A DNA stretch of 64,000 nt from Nitrospirales bacterium (lineage in GTDB: Bacteria; Nitrospirota; Nitrospiria; Nitrospirales; UBA8639): positions 1 through 64,000 of the forward strand of contig JAHRAQ010000012.1 of the NCBI GenBank assembly GCA_020027205.1. Direction: 5' to 3'. Positions 42,287-52,282 of the stretch are shown piece by piece. The notes beneath the pieces were generated by a model. That model saw only the letters and a list, made by a program, of their open reading frames with translations. It was not told the origin of the DNA and did no database searches. Numbering within the stretch: position 1 is the stretch's first letter; each line of letters begins with the position of its first letter. A program made the position numbers and the translations under genes.

Positions 42287-43716
42287 GACGAACCCGCCGC
42301 GCCGACGCCGACGGCGGGGGCAAACGACGGCAGCACCGGCAGCAGTCGTGGCCCCGGCCGTGACGGCGGCTCCAACCGTGGCAACGACCCCGGCCGCGAC
42401 GGCGGCGCGTCCGTCAACTCGCCCAGGGCCGCGTGCTCCGTGACCCCGGTCAGCCGGACCGGCCTGATCTGGTTGTCCAGCGAGTCGGCATGAGTCACGC
42501 TCACGCGAATAAAATTATCCGTCAGGCCCGTGCGGAGCGTCCCGTCCCCGTCCGAAGATTCAAACAACACCGGACGCTCCTGTTCGAGAAACCGCCGGTA
42601 GAACTCCAGACGTTTGTCGCGGGACAGGCGCGTCATCGCGCGATGGCGGTCTTTGATCACCGATGCCGGCGGCGCGGCGCGGCCCGAACGAGCGGCGCGC
42701 GTACCCGGACGGGCGGAATAACGAAAGACGTGGGCATAGGCCAGCGGCAGGTCCCGGACCACCCGGCAGGTCTCGGCAAACTGCCGCTCGGTTTCTCCGG
42801 GAAAGCCCACAAGGACGTCGGTGCCCACGCAGAGATCGGGAATCGCGCGCACGGCGCGTTCCACCCATGCCGCGTACTCGCGCGCGGAGTAGCGGCGATT
42901 CATCGCCGACAACACGGCGTCGTCTCCGCTTTGCAGGGGCACGTGGAGAAAGCGGCACAGTTTGCTCGACGCGCCCATATGGTCAAGCAACGCGTCGGGA
43001 ATGGTCGTCGGCTCGATGGACGAAATGCGGATGCGCGCCAGACCGGGAACGGTTTCCAGTCGCCGGATCAGGTCGAGCAACCCCGCGGCCCCGTCGGCGA
43101 ATCGCCCGATATTCACCCCGGTCAGCACCAGTTCACGATGGCCGCGTGCCGCAAGGTGTTCGGCCTCCCGCAGCGCGTCCCCGATCAGGCGGCTTCGTTC
43201 GCGGCCTCTGGCAAACGGAATCAGGCAAAACGAGCACATGAAATCGCAGCCGTCCTGGATTTTCAGATTGGCGCGCGTCGTCGAATAGGCGCCCACCCCG
43301 TCCTGCGCAAAATCGTTTCTGTCGAGGAGGCTCGTGTGCCGGATCAACGGCGCCGACCGCTTGCGGCGGCCGCGGCACAAGGCGTCCACGTAGTCCGGCA
43401 GGAGCATTTTGTCCCGGTTCCCCAGCACGAGATCCACCCCCGGAATGTTCTGCAGAATCGTGACGCCGGTTTGCGCGTAACAGCCCGTCACCGCCACCAG
43501 GGCATGAGGAGAACGGCGCAGCGTCCGGCGAATGACCCGCCGACAGTCGGCCTCGGCCCGCTCCGTGACGGCGCAGGTGTTCAGCACCAGCACGTCGGTC
43601 GGCTCTCCATCGGGCACCGTCCGGTAGCCCAGGCCCGTCAGCCGATCCGTCAGGACGGCGGTTTCGGCCTGGTTGAGACGGCAGCCGACCGTGTACAATG
43701 TGACGTGCTTTTTCAT
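42283..43716 (-). CDS. mtaB: tRNA t6A37 methylthiotransferase MtaB
   Basis: A 477-residue radical SAM methylthiotransferase of the MtaB/YqeV type, converting t6A37 to ms2t6A37. VGCRLNQAE, NTCAVTERAE, TGCYAQ and the radical SAM motif GCDFMCSFC are intact; GCRLNQ and TERAE distinguish it from MiaB. The C terminus is followed by a Pro/Arg/Gly-rich tail of about 50 residues. The start MKKHVTLYTVGC at 43716 fits the family. It is translationally coupled to miaB. Confidence 0.93.
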   Translation of the reverse strand: MKKHVTLYTVGCRLNQAETAVLTDRLTGLGYRTVPDGEPTDVLVLNTCAVTERAEADCRRVIRRTLRRSPHALVAVTGCYAQTGVTILQNIPGVDLVLGNRDKMLLPDYVDALCRGRRKRSAPLIRHTSLLDRNDFAQDGVGAYSTTRANLKIQDGCDFMCSFCLIPFARGRERSRLIGDALREAEHLAARGHRELVLTGVNIGRFADGAAGLLDLIRRLETVPGLARIRISSIEPTTIPDALLDHMGASSKLCRFLHVPLQSGDDAVLSAMNRRYSAREYAAWVERAVRAIPDLCVGTDVLVGFPGETERQFAETCRVVRDLPLAYAHVFRYSARPGTRAARSGRAAPPASVIKDRHRAMTRLSRDKRLEFYRRFLEQERPVLFESSDGDGTLRTGLTDNFIRVSVTHADSLDNQIRPVRLTGVTEHAALGELTDAPPSRPGSLPRLEPPSRPGPRLLPVLPSFAPAVGVGAAGSS

Positions 43717-43756
43717 TCGCGTTCCGCCCGTCCCCGCCGCGCTCTGCGGACGGTGT

Positions 43757-43786
43757 AGTATAGAGAACCGCCGTGCTGAACGACAA
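43757..43786 (-). promoter_or_regulatory. Putative sigma-70 promoter of mtaB-miaB
   Basis: On the minus strand TTGTCG (43781-43786), an 18-base spacer and TATACT (43757-43762), about 40 bases upstream of the ATG. Confidence 0.55.
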
Positions 43787-43799
43787 GCCAACAGACAAC

Positions 43800-43945
43800 C
43801 CAAAGAAAGATGGATTCCCGATTAAAAATGTCGGGAATGACGGAGAGGGCCAATGCTTCGAAGGTGACGGAGGGGGCCAATGCTCCGAGGGTGACGGAGG
43901 GGAGCGGACATGCCTGCTCCCGACATTCTTAATCGGGGGACGGCG
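43800..43945. repeat. Family A, C and nested repeat fragments
   Basis: A reversed family A copy at 43803-43840 is followed by two short tandem units with CCAATGCT[T/C]CGA...GGTGACGGAGG. A fragment TGCTCCCGACATTCTTAATCGGGGG forms a further hairpin near 43917-43940. Confidence 0.8.
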
Positions 43946-44039
43946 GGGAGACAAAAACACATTGCCGCCGGGGACGGGGTCGGCGTAGAATGTTCAAGCG
44001 TCGCACGAGATACGGCCCGGTCATGCAAAGAGGCGCCCC

Positions 44040-44450
44040 ATGATCCATCCTGTTCGAAATGCCCCCATCGTGCTTGTCCTGCTCCTGGGGTCGCTCCTTG
44101 CCGTCCCGGGCCGGGCGCAGACGCTCCTGCCCGACGAGCCGGATGAACACACCCGCGTGGATGAAATTTATGATCATGAAACCCGCATGATCCTGTTCCT
44201 GTATTCGCTGCGGGGCACGAACGACGTGGATTACGTGACAAGCCGGCACGTGCTGGAGCATCGGCAAAGCGCCTACGGGAACCCCGTCTACTATTATGAA
44301 ACCCATCCGTTGTTTTACTGGTGGAACCGGACGATGTGGAACGACCCCCGGCAGGACGGGGTGAACGGCAACGAACTCGTCTATCAGGAAAACATCGAGT
44401 TTGACGCCAGCCGCTACAAGCCCTGCCTGTTCAACGGGCAGCCCTGTTGA
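44040..44450 (+). CDS. Hypothetical secreted protein
   Basis: A 136-residue protein with a clear signal peptide (IVLVLLLGSLLAVPGRAQ, cleavage near residue 26). The mature part is acidic and aromatic (YYYETHPLFYWWNRTMWND), with two cysteines near the C terminus (KPCLFNGQPC). No family is recognised. It precedes the KtrB gene on the same strand by about 100 bases. Confidence 0.72.
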   Translation: MIHPVRNAPIVLVLLLGSLLAVPGRAQTLLPDEPDEHTRVDEIYDHETRMILFLYSLRGTNDVDYVTSRHVLEHRQSAYGNPVYYYETHPLFYWWNRTMWNDPRQDGVNGNELVYQENIEFDASRYKPCLFNGQPC

Positions 44451-44554
44451 CGCCGCCCGCGCGTCCGCCCCGCGCCGCCGGGGCACGTGACCGTGACCGC
44501 ATGACCGCCCATTCGGCACCGCCATGACACACACGACACAGAAGGCCCGCGGCC

Positions 44555-45937
44555 ATGCGTGACCGCCCCGCGGCGTCCTCCTGGCGCGCCCGGCTGCCGT
44601 CCGTTCACCTGCTGCCCGGTCAGGTGGTGGCGTTGGCCGCCGTCGCCCTGATCGTCGTCGGCGCGGGCCTGCTCCTGTTGCCGTTTGCCACCCCGGAGGG
44701 CGCGGACCTGCGGGTGATCGACGCCCTGTTCACCGCCACCTCGGCCGTCTGCGTGACCGGGCTGATTGTGCTGGACACGCCCCACGAGTTCACCGTCTTC
44801 GGGCAAGTGATCATTCTCCTGCTTATTCAAATCGGCGGCCTGGGCTACGCCATGCTGGCCACGCTGATTCTGCTGGCTCTGGGACACCGGGTCGGCCTGC
44901 GGGACCGGATGATGCTGGCCGAAACGTTGAGCATGTTCGACATGGCCGGGTCGGTGCGCTACGTCAAAATCGTGGCCGTCGCCACGCTGTCGGCGGAGGG
45001 CCTGGGAGCGGCGCTGCTCACCGCGCGATTTTCACGGGATATGGCGTGGGGGGACGCCCTCTACGCCGGCGTTTTTCATGCCGTGTCGGCCTTTAACAAC
45101 GCGGGCTTTGCCCTCTTCACCGACAGTCTTGCGTCGTACCGGATGGACGTGTCCATCAATCTCATCGTGACGGTTCTGGTCGTACTGGGCAGCATCGGCT
45201 TTCTGGTGTTTCAGGACGCGTGGGACAATTTCAAGGGCGCCAGATTTCGATTTCAGACGCATACCAAACTCGTGATCGTGGTCACCCTGCTCGTGCTGGT
45301 CTCGGGCACCGTGGGCATCACCATCCTGGAATGGAACAATCCCCGCACGCTGCAACCCCTGGGCCTGGGGGAACGGCTGGCCGTGGCGCATTTTCAAACG
45401 ATGTCCCGCACGGCGGGCTTCACCACCATCGACCTCGGCATGATGAACGACGCCACCCTGTATTTTCTGCTGCTCCTGATGACCATCGGCGGGTCGCCCG
45501 GCAGCATGTCGGGCGGCATCAAGACCACGACGTTCGCCATTATCTGGCTGACAATCTGGGCCGTGCTTCGACGCCGGCACGACGTCGAGATCTTTCACCG
45601 AAGAATTTCGCGGGAACTGGTGGTTCGAGCGTTTTGTCTCTGCATCCTGGCGTTCACCGCCATCACGGTGTTCACCCTGGCCCTCGCGTTCACGGAAGAG
45701 CGGCCGTTCCTGGGCATCATGTTTGAGGTCACGTCCGCCATGGGCATTGTCGGCATGTCCCTCGGCGACGGCGCCGGGCGCAGTTTGTCCGCCCTCTTCA
45801 CCGACTTCGGCAAGGCGGTGATTATGATCTCCATGCTCCTGGGGCGTTTCGGGCCGCTTCTCATCGGCCTGTTTGCCATGCACACCACGACCCCGCCCCG
45901 GTCGCGGGTTCCGGAATCCCGCATCATGATCGGCTGA
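44555..45937 (+). CDS. ktrB: Potassium transporter membrane subunit (KtrB/TrkH family)
   Basis: A 460-residue membrane protein of the TrkH/KtrB superfamily, which imports K+. Four pore loops are visible: SAVCVTGL, SAFNNAGF, SRTAGFTT and SAMGIVGM, with Gly at each filter position. The length and missing extra N-terminal helices favour KtrB. The regulatory KtrA (RCK) subunit is not adjacent and must be elsewhere if present. Confidence 0.93.
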   Translation: MRDRPAASSWRARLPSVHLLPGQVVALAAVALIVVGAGLLLLPFATPEGADLRVIDALFTATSAVCVTGLIVLDTPHEFTVFGQVIILLLIQIGGLGYAMLATLILLALGHRVGLRDRMMLAETLSMFDMAGSVRYVKIVAVATLSAEGLGAALLTARFSRDMAWGDALYAGVFHAVSAFNNAGFALFTDSLASYRMDVSINLIVTVLVVLGSIGFLVFQDAWDNFKGARFRFQTHTKLVIVVTLLVLVSGTVGITILEWNNPRTLQPLGLGERLAVAHFQTMSRTAGFTTIDLGMMNDATLYFLLLLMTIGGSPGSMSGGIKTTTFAIIWLTIWAVLRRRHDVEIFHRRISRELVVRAFCLCILAFTAITVFTLALAFTEERPFLGIMFEVTSAMGIVGMSLGDGAGRSLSALFTDFGKAVIMISMLLGRFGPLLIGLFAMHTTTPPRSRVPESRIMIG

Positions 45938-45960
45938 TGCCGGCCCCGCCGGGGCCTCCG

Positions 45961-46251
45961 CTACCGCGGCCGTCTCTGCAGCGCCAGCACAAACAGCATG
46001 AGCGTGGGAAGCGGGGCGATCAGAAACGGCGCCAGCCAGAGCCACACGGTTTTCCCGCGGACGCGCGCCTGATCAAACATCCAGACGGCCACCCACACCA
46101 GGAGCAACAGATAGTTGGCCACCAGCCAGTACGTGGCGCGCGTGGGCAGCGCGCTGCGGCTGCCGCCTTCCGCCGTGACCCAGAACACCAGTTGCAGCAC
46201 TCCGAACACCGCCAGGAGCGTGAGCACAATCCGATGATTCCAGACATACAT
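45961..46251 (-). CDS. Small membrane protein, three helices
   Basis: A 96-residue hydrophobic protein with helices at about 6-25, 41-60 and 68-90, separated by an Arg-containing loop (DQARVRGKT). No known domain is recognised. It converges on the KtrB gene with a 23-base gap. Confidence 0.65.
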   Translation of the reverse strand: MYVWNHRIVLTLLAVFGVLQLVFWVTAEGGSRSALPTRATYWLVANYLLLLVWVAVWMFDQARVRGKTVWLWLAPFLIAPLPTLMLFVLALQRRPR

Positions 46252-46703
46252 GGTTCACCACCTTGGGTTGTATAAAGGAAGGTTCACGTTCGCCCGCCGC
46301 GCGTCGCGGTGCGACGAGCCGGGGTCTTCCAAACGCCGAACATCGCTCGAAGCATAAGCCGGAGACCGGCAAAAAGCGAGCGTCGACGGTGAGGCGTCGA
46401 GACTTCGCTCCAACGCCGGCGCGCGACACCCCGCCATCGAGAAAAAATTTTCCCCCGGCCACCGCGACCTGTTGATGAAGACCGCTCAGCGCGCGACTCC
46501 CTGTGAATCACGCGCCGCGTCTATGCCAAAATATGTTGAATCACAATGTCTTGCATTATTCGCAGGTCATCCACCGGTATCCCCAACCGGGTGTCACAAC
46601 ACCCCACATTTAGTATTGACAATTCCACGCCTCCGCTATAGATTGTGTATCCTCATTTCAACGTTCACGTGGCCGACCAGCCGACACACCACAGACGACC
46701 GCC
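46252..46703. other. Non-coding spacer between small membrane protein and nrdJ
   Basis: 452 bases without a convincing gene and, unlike most spacers here, without family A/B/C repeats. The right half is AT-richer. A hairpin-forming CACCGGT...ACCGGGTG lies near 46572-46593, just ahead of the nrdJ promoter. I looked for a cobalamin riboswitch and for NrdR boxes and could not support either. Confidence 0.5.
46616..46644 (+). promoter_or_regulatory. Sigma-70 promoter of nrdJ
   Basis: TTGACA (46616-46621), a 17-base spacer and TAGATT (46639-46644), 59 bases upstream of the ATG; TATAGA two bases earlier is an alternative -10. Confidence 0.65.
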
Positions 46704-49700
46704 ATGAAAATCACCCGCCGCTTTACCCGAGTTGGAGCCAGCCCCTACGAGACCGTGCCGTTTTCCACCCGGTCGTCGGAAATCAGAAATCCGGACGGCT
46801 CACTGGTGTTCCGGCTTGATGACATTCAGGCCCCCAAGCAATGGTCGCAACTGGCCGTGGACATTCTGGCGCAAAAGTATTTCCGCAAAGCCGAAGTCCC
46901 GCAATGCGACGCCGACGGAACGCCGCTCGCCGACGACCACGGGCGCCCCGTGACCGGCGGCGAACGGGACGCCCGGCAGGTCTTTCACCGCCTGGCGGGA
47001 TGCTGGACGCACTGGGGCAAGACCCACGGATATTTTGACGCCGACGAGGATGCCCGCGCCTTTTACGACGAACTGTGCGTGATGCTGGCCAAACAAATGG
47101 CCGCCCCCAATTCGCCGCAGTGGTTCAACACGGGTCTCCACGAAGCCTACGGCATCAGCGGCCCCGCGCAGGGGCATTATTTTGTCGAGCCGCGCACCGG
47201 GACGCTCAACCGTTCCGGGAACGCCTACGAACGCCCCCAGGTGCACGCCTGTTTTATCCAATCCGTCGACGACGACCTCGTGAACGAGGGGGGCATCATG
47301 GATCTGTGGGTCCGTGAGGCCCGCCTGTTCAAATACGGGTCGGGGACCGGCACCAATTTTTCCCGACTGCGCGGAGAAGACGAGCCGCTGGCCGGCGGGG
47401 GAAAATCCTCCGGGCTGATGTCCTTCCTCCGCATCGGCGACCGGGCCGCGGGCGCCATCAAGTCGGGCGGCACCACGCGGCGAGCCGCCAAAATGGTCTG
47501 CCTGAACCTGGACCATCCCGACATCGAAGAGTTCATCAACTGGAAGGTGCTGGAAGAACAGAAAGTCGCCGCGCTGGTCGCGGGGTCCCGCGCCTGCGCC
47601 CATTGGCTGAACGTCGTACTGAAAGCCTGTCATCCCGCTCCCGGGACGACGGAATGCGATCCCGAACGCAACCCGGCGCTCAAAGACGCCCTTCGCGGGG
47701 CGCGCCGGGCCGGCGTGCCCGAAGCCTATCTTCAACGCATGTTTGCCTACGCGCGGGAGGGCTGCACGCATTTTGTGTTCCATGAATACGACACGAACTG
47801 GAACAGCAAAGCCTACCAGACGGTGGCCGGACAAAACTCCAATAACAGCATTCGAATCCCCAACGAATTTTTTGACGCGCTGCGCTCGAACGGCGAGTGG
47901 CCGCTCACCCGCCGGACGGACGGCGCCGTGACCAAAACCCTGAACGCCGGCGCGCTGTGGGAGCAAATCTGCCTGGCGGCGTGGACCTGCGCCGACCCCG
48001 GCATTCAATACGACACCACGATCAACGAATGGCACACCTGCCCGGAGGACGGGCGGATTAACGCCTCCAATCCCTGCAGCGAATACATGTTCCTTGACGA
48101 CACCGCGTGCAATCTGGCCTCGCTGAATCTGGGCGCCTTCCTCACGCCGGAAGGCGACTTCGACATCGAAGGCTACCAGCACGCCATCCGGCTCTGGACC
48201 ATTGTGCTGGAAATCAGCGTGCTCATGGCCGGCTTCCCCAGCAAGGCCATTGCCGAAAACAGTTTTGCCTTTCGCACCCTGGGGCTTGGCTATGCCAATC
48301 TCGGATCGCTCCTGATGCGGCTGGGCATTCCCTATGATTCGCCCGAAGCGCTGGCTCTCTGCGGCGCCCTCACCGCCATCCTGACCGGCGAATCTTATGC
48401 CGCGTCCGCGGAAATGGCGGCGGCGCTCGGCCCGTTTCCCGGATTCGCCAAAAACCGGGACGCGATGCTGCGGGTCATGCGCAACCACCGAAGGGCCGCG
48501 TACCATGCCCCGGCCGGAGAGTACGAGGGCCTGACGACGACGCCCCGCGGCCTGGACCCGGCGGCGACCCCGCCGGCGCTGCTGCGCGCCGCGCGGGACA
48601 CCTGGGATCGCGTCATCGCCCTGGGAGAAGTTCACGGATTTCGAAACGCGCAGGCCACGGTGATCGCCCCCACGGGCACCATCGGGCTGGTCATGGACTG
48701 CGACACCACGGGCATCGAACCCGACTTCGCGCTCGTCAAATTCAAGAAACTGGCCGGCGGGGGCTACTTCAAAATCATCAACCAGAGTTTGCCGCCGGCG
48801 CTCAAGAAACTGGGGTATACCCAGGAACAGATTCACGACATCATCACCTACGCCACGGGCACCCGCACATTAAAACAGGCGCCGTTCCTGAACCATGAAG
48901 CGCTGCGCGCCAAAGGGTGCACCCCGGAAGCGCTGGAGCGGCTGGAAGCGAGTCTGGACGGGGTGTTTGAAATTCAATTCGCCTTTAACAAATGGATACT
49001 GGGCGAGGCGTTTTGCCGGGACGTGCTCGGCTTTTCCGACGCGCAACTCGACGACCCGCAGTTCAACATGCTCACCGCGCTGGGGTTTGCCCCCGAAGAA
49101 ATTCTTGCCGCCAATGATTTTTGCTGCGGCACGATGACGGTGGAAGGCGCGCCGCATCTGCGCGCCGAGCATCTGCCGATTTTCGACTGCGCCAATCAAT
49201 GCGGGCGCATCGGGCAACGCAGTCTTTCGACCGACGCGCATATTCGGATGATGGCCGCGGCGCAGCCGTTTATCAGCGGCGCCATCAGCAAGACCATCAA
49301 CATGCCGGCGGGGGCCACCATCGGGGACGTGCGGGACGCGTATGCCATGAGTTGGCGGCACATGCTTAAAGCCGTGGCGTTGTACCGGGACGGCTCCAAA
49401 TTGAGCCAGCCGTTGAGCGCCTTCGTCGACCGCGAGGAACAGGTCGGGCAGCGCGATGACGTCATGCGGACGGCGCACCGCGTGACGGAACGGGTGATGG
49501 TGCGGTATCTGGCCAAACGCCGCCCGCTGCCTTCACGGCGCGGCGGCTACACGCAAAAGGCCATGATCGGCGGCCATAAAATCTATCTGCGCACCGGAGA
49601 ATACGAAGACGGCACGCTGGGAGAAATTTTCCTCGATATGCACAAAGAGGGCGCGGCGTTTCGCAGTCTCATGAACTGTTTTGCCATCGCCATTTCCCTA

Positions 49701-50228
49701 GGGCTTCAGCACGGCGTCCCGCTTGAAGAATTTGTCGAGGCTTTTCTGTTCACCCGCTTTGAACCCAACGGCCCCGTCAATCTCAACGATCATATCAAGA
49801 TGTCCACGTCCATCATTGACTACATCTTCCGCGAACTGGCCATTGCCTATCTCGGCAAAACGGAACTGGCACAGGTGAACCCGGACGACCTTCGCGGAGA
49901 TTCCGTCATTCAAGACCCCGAATGCACGGACGACGCGCCCGCCGACCCCAGCACCATCACCACGACCAGCATCGACCCCGCGCTGTTCCCCGCCCGGCAG
50001 GACATCACCAACGGTGGCGCGGCCGGCCATGGAGACGGCCGTGGCAACGGGACCACCACCCCCCTCTCGCTGAAACGTGAATCACTCGCCACCGCCACGC
50101 AAATGGCCATCGCGCATCACAAAGGCTACGAAGGCGACCCCTGCCCCAACTGCAAACAATTCAAACTGGTCCGAAACGGCATGTGCCTGGTGTGCCGCAA
50201 CTGCGGAGAAACGACGGGGTGTTCGTGA
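46704..50228 (+). CDS. nrdJ: Adenosylcobalamin-dependent ribonucleotide reductase (class II)
   Basis: A 1174-residue enzyme reducing ribonucleotides to deoxyribonucleotides with a B12-generated thiyl radical; it works with or without oxygen. Visible parts include QVHACFIQS (substrate disulfide), [15 protein letters not shown], the radical-cysteine region [20 protein letters not shown], and [12 protein letters not shown] late TSCPD-like domain (about 930-1065) is followed by a zinc-binding tail CPNCKQF...CLVCRNCGE. Full length for the family. The gene is monocistronic with its own promoter, and the cell therefore needs cobalamin. Confidence 0.96.
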   Translation: MKITRRFTRVGASPYETVPFSTRSSEIRNPDGSLVFRLDDIQAPKQWSQLAVDILAQKYFRKAEVPQCDADGTPLADDHGRPVTGGERDARQVFHRLAGCWTHWGKTHGYFDADEDARAFYDELCVMLAKQMAAPNSPQWFNTGLHEAYGISGPAQGHYFVEPRTGTLNRSGNAYERPQVHACFIQSVDDDLVNEGGIMDLWVREARLFKYGSGTGTNFSRLRGEDEPLAGGGKSSGLMSFLRIGDRAAGAIKSGGTTRRAAKMVCLNLDHPDIEEFINWKVLEEQKVAALVAGSRACAHWLNVVLKACHPAPGTTECDPERNPALKDALRGARRAGVPEAYLQRMFAYAREGCTHFVFHEYDTNWNSKAYQTVAGQNSNNSIRIPNEFFDALRSNGEWPLTRRTDGAVTKTLNAGALWEQICLAAWTCADPGIQYDTTINEWHTCPEDGRINASNPCSEYMFLDDTACNLASLNLGAFLTPEGDFDIEGYQHAIRLWTIVLEISVLMAGFPSKAIAENSFAFRTLGLGYANLGSLLMRLGIPYDSPEALALCGALTAILTGESYAASAEMAAALGPFPGFAKNRDAMLRVMRNHRRAAYHAPAGEYEGLTTTPRGLDPAATPPALLRAARDTWDRVIALGEVHGFRNAQATVIAPTGTIGLVMDCDTTGIEPDFALVKFKKLAGGGYFKIINQSLPPALKKLGYTQEQIHDIITYATGTRTLKQAPFLNHEALRAKGCTPEALERLEASLDGVFEIQFAFNKWILGEAFCRDVLGFSDAQLDDPQFNMLTALGFAPEEILAANDFCCGTMTVEGAPHLRAEHLPIFDCANQCGRIGQRSLSTDAHIRMMAAAQPFISGAISKTINMPAGATIGDVRDAYAMSWRHMLKAVALYRDGSKLSQPLSAFVDREEQVGQRDDVMRTAHRVTERVMVRYLAKRRPLPSRRGGYTQKAMIGGHKIYLRTGEYEDGTLGEIFLDMHKEGAAFRSLMNCFAIAISLGLQHGVPLEEFVEAFLFTRFEPNGPVNLNDHIKMSTSIIDYIFRELAIAYLGKTELAQVNPDDLRGDSVIQDPECTDDAPADPSTITTTSIDPALFPARQDITNGGAAGHGDGRGNGTTTPLSLKRESLATATQMAIAHHKGYEGDPCPNCKQFKLVRNGMCLVCRNCGETTGCS

Positions 50229-50253
50229 AGCCGGGCGGGTTCCGAATCGACAC

Positions 50254-50355
50254 ATGGCCGACATCATTCGAGGCCCGGTGACGCGGATTATTGACGGGGC
50301 CACGTTCGACATACAGGTCACGCGGCACGGCACACATAACGCCGCGTCATACTAA
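50254..50355 (+). pseudogene. Remnant of a thermonuclease-like gene (N terminus only)
   Basis: A 33-codon frame, MADIIRGPVTRIIDGATFDI then QVTRHGTHNAASY, resembles the first strands of staphylococcal-nuclease-like proteins (VTRVIDGDTFDxxV) but stops before the catalytic residues. The following ~75 bases do not restore the fold. It is probably a truncated relic; a chance match is possible. Confidence 0.35.
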
Positions 50356-50432
50356 TCACCGCGGTATATTCGCTGTTCATCATCGCGCCTTTCCGGGAAT
50401 CACACACCCTGTCTCCCTCAAAACACCGTTCA

Positions 50433-51332
50433 TCATTTCTTCCCATCCATCGCGCACCGAAACCCGATCGTCAAATCATTCGCGTCAATGGGGAACTGCG
50501 GCTCGGCGCTGCGGCGCGCGGTGACTTCCAGCCATTTCGGGGGGTCTTCCCATGACCCGCCCCGGTAGACTTTTCGCGCGCCCTCGGCGGGGCCGGCGGG
50601 ATTGTCCTTCGGACTTTTTTCGTAATACGCCCGGTCATACCAGTCCGCCACCCATTCCGACGCGTTGCCCGCCATGTGATACAGCCCGTAGGGACTTTTC
50701 GTGCCCTGCGTCAAGCCGTGACGGATGCTCATCCCCGCCACGCCGCTGGTCACCGGCGCCAGCGTCACTTCGTAACTGACCCATCCGGTGGTTCCAAGAT
50801 TGTACCGCGCGATGTCCACAAACGGCTGCATGTGCCCCCAGGGGTACCGGCGGCCATCGTCCCCGCGCGCCGCCTTTTCCCATTCGGCTTCCGTCGGCAG
50901 CCGCTTGCCCGCCCAGGCACAGTACGATTTCGCGCTGTCCCACGCCATGCCGACGGCGGGATGATCTTTTGCCTTGTCCGTGGCCGCGTAATCGTCCCAC
51001 AAGGGCGGCAACTCGTGCTTCGTGTCATCAAGAAACACCTGATACCGCTCCATCGTCACTTCAAACTGATCGATATAATAACTGTCCAGTTTGACCGCAT
51101 GTTCGGGACGCTGATTCCTCGCCCCGTCATTGTCCCCCATCAGAAACTCCCCTTCGGGAATCCCGATCATCGGCGCCCCGTCTTTGCCTTTGATCATGTC
51201 AAATTGGGATTCAATCGGCGGTTCGGCGGACTCATACGTCCATTCAGCCGACGCCGGTGTCCAGCCGGGAGCCGCTCCCAGCACGCCGATACCAAGGATC
51301 ACCCCCATCACGCGCGCATGTTCCCAGGACAT
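50433..51332 (-). CDS. Exported SUMF1 / formylglycine-generating-enzyme-domain protein
   Basis: A 299-residue protein with a signal peptide ending near PASAEW, then an SUMF1 fold from about 55 (IPEGEFLMGDNDG, FEVTMERYQVFL, CAWAGKRLPTEAEWEKAARG, YHMAGNASEWVADWYD, YRGGSWEDP, IGFRCAMDG). Only a few cysteines are present and the paired active-site cysteines of true sulfatase-activating enzymes are not evident. A binding or other oxidoreductive role is therefore more likely. GGAGG precedes the ATG at 51332. No sulfatase gene is near. Confidence 0.88.
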   Translation of the reverse strand: MSWEHARVMGVILGIGVLGAAPGWTPASAEWTYESAEPPIESQFDMIKGKDGAPMIGIPEGEFLMGDNDGARNQRPEHAVKLDSYYIDQFEVTMERYQVFLDDTKHELPPLWDDYAATDKAKDHPAVGMAWDSAKSYCAWAGKRLPTEAEWEKAARGDDGRRYPWGHMQPFVDIARYNLGTTGWVSYEVTLAPVTSGVAGMSIRHGLTQGTKSPYGLYHMAGNASEWVADWYDRAYYEKSPKDNPAGPAEGARKVYRGGSWEDPPKWLEVTARRSAEPQFPIDANDLTIGFRCAMDGKK

Positions 51333-51549
51333 GTGCCTCCTCCCTTCCGCAACGCCGCTCACAGGGTTCGACCCCGCGAATCCGGCGGGGATGGCGAACC
51401 TCGTGCGGGCGTATTCACGACCGCCGGCCCATTCTACAAAGCGCGATCGGGGATCACAACCGGGGCACGCCCCGCCGCATCACCACGGCAACGCGGGACG
51501 TCGAACCGCACGGAGCCGCCGAACCATGGCCCGGCGGCTCCGTGTATGG

Positions 51550-51627
51550 TGGTGTCCCCAACGGGATTTGAACCCGTGTTGCCGGCTTGAAAGGCCGGCG
51601 TCCTGGGCCAGGCTAGACGATGGGGAC
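51550..51627 (-). tRNA. tRNA-Glu (TTC)
   Basis: Minus-strand cloverleaf with acceptor GTCCCCA/TGGGGAC, anticodon stem CCGGC/GCCGG and loop CTTTCAA (anticodon TTC), and T arm CGGG...CCCG with TTCAAAT. 3' CCA is encoded (51550-51552). Confidence 0.95.
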
Positions 51628-51743
51628 CGACTCGCTGTTCGGGAACGGGGAACGAAAGCGTAACAGAGGAGACGGGCCGAGTCAAACGCCGCCACGCGAC
51701 GCCGGCGGCGGCACCGCGTCGCGCGAAAAAAAAGGGTATGGGG

Positions 51744-52196
51744 GTGGGTCGATAAGCCGGATTCTGTGCCATGCCGACGGTGCGGCACGGTGGCGACCAT
51801 TTCTCTACAACGCATGTTGCCATGCGCTTCCAGCAACCTACCCGAGAACCTCGGTCGGGCCAACCTTTCCCGAACCCCGCCGAACCAGCCTCACAGGGAG
51901 GCGTGCGACGCGGAAGCCGATCAGGCCATTCGGGGCGTCCTCCTATTTGGTCTTGCTCCGGGTGATGCTTACCCTGCCGTCCATGTCGCCATGAACGCGG
52001 TGGGCTCTTACCCCGCCTTTTCACCCTTACCCCGGACGCCATTTGTCGCCAAACAGCCATCGCGAGGCGGTGTGTTTTCTGTGGCGCTCATGTCGGATCG
52101 CTCCGCCTGGGCGTTACCCAGCACCCTGCCCTCTGGAGTCCGGACTTTCCTCTCACCGGGGACGCCTCACGCCCGGCGAGCGGCCACCTGACCCAC
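51744..52196 (-). ncRNA. rnpB: RNase P RNA (type A)
   Basis: On the minus strand the 5' half contains the universal GAGGAAAGTCCGGACTCC, and the 3' end reads ACAGAATCCGGCTTATCGAC. The ends GTGGGTC and GACCCAC pair as P1, which sets the limits at about 52196 and 51744. At ~453 nt it is somewhat longer than most type A RNAs. It lies between tRNA-Glu and the zinc-ribbon coiled-coil gene. Confidence 0.95.
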
Positions 52197-52282
52197 GCCG
52201 TCATACCCGCCGCCATGATACGCCGCACCGGCGCGCGGCGCAAGCCACGGAAGGGCGACGACGGCGCGCGGCGGGACCACGG

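Noticed and set aside
46263-46511. Small open frames in the spacer before nrdJ
   Set aside because: They overlap on opposite strands, have no ribosome-binding sequence and look like random Arg/Pro-rich translation.
46540-46700. Cobalamin riboswitch or NrdR boxes upstream of nrdJ
   Set aside because: Looked for because the enzyme needs B12; I could not see the conserved B12-box core or a convincing paired NrdR box.
50433-51332. True sulfatase-activating formylglycine-generating enzyme
   Set aside because: The SUMF1 fold is clear, but the paired active-site cysteines are not evident and no sulfatase gene is near, so only the domain name is used.
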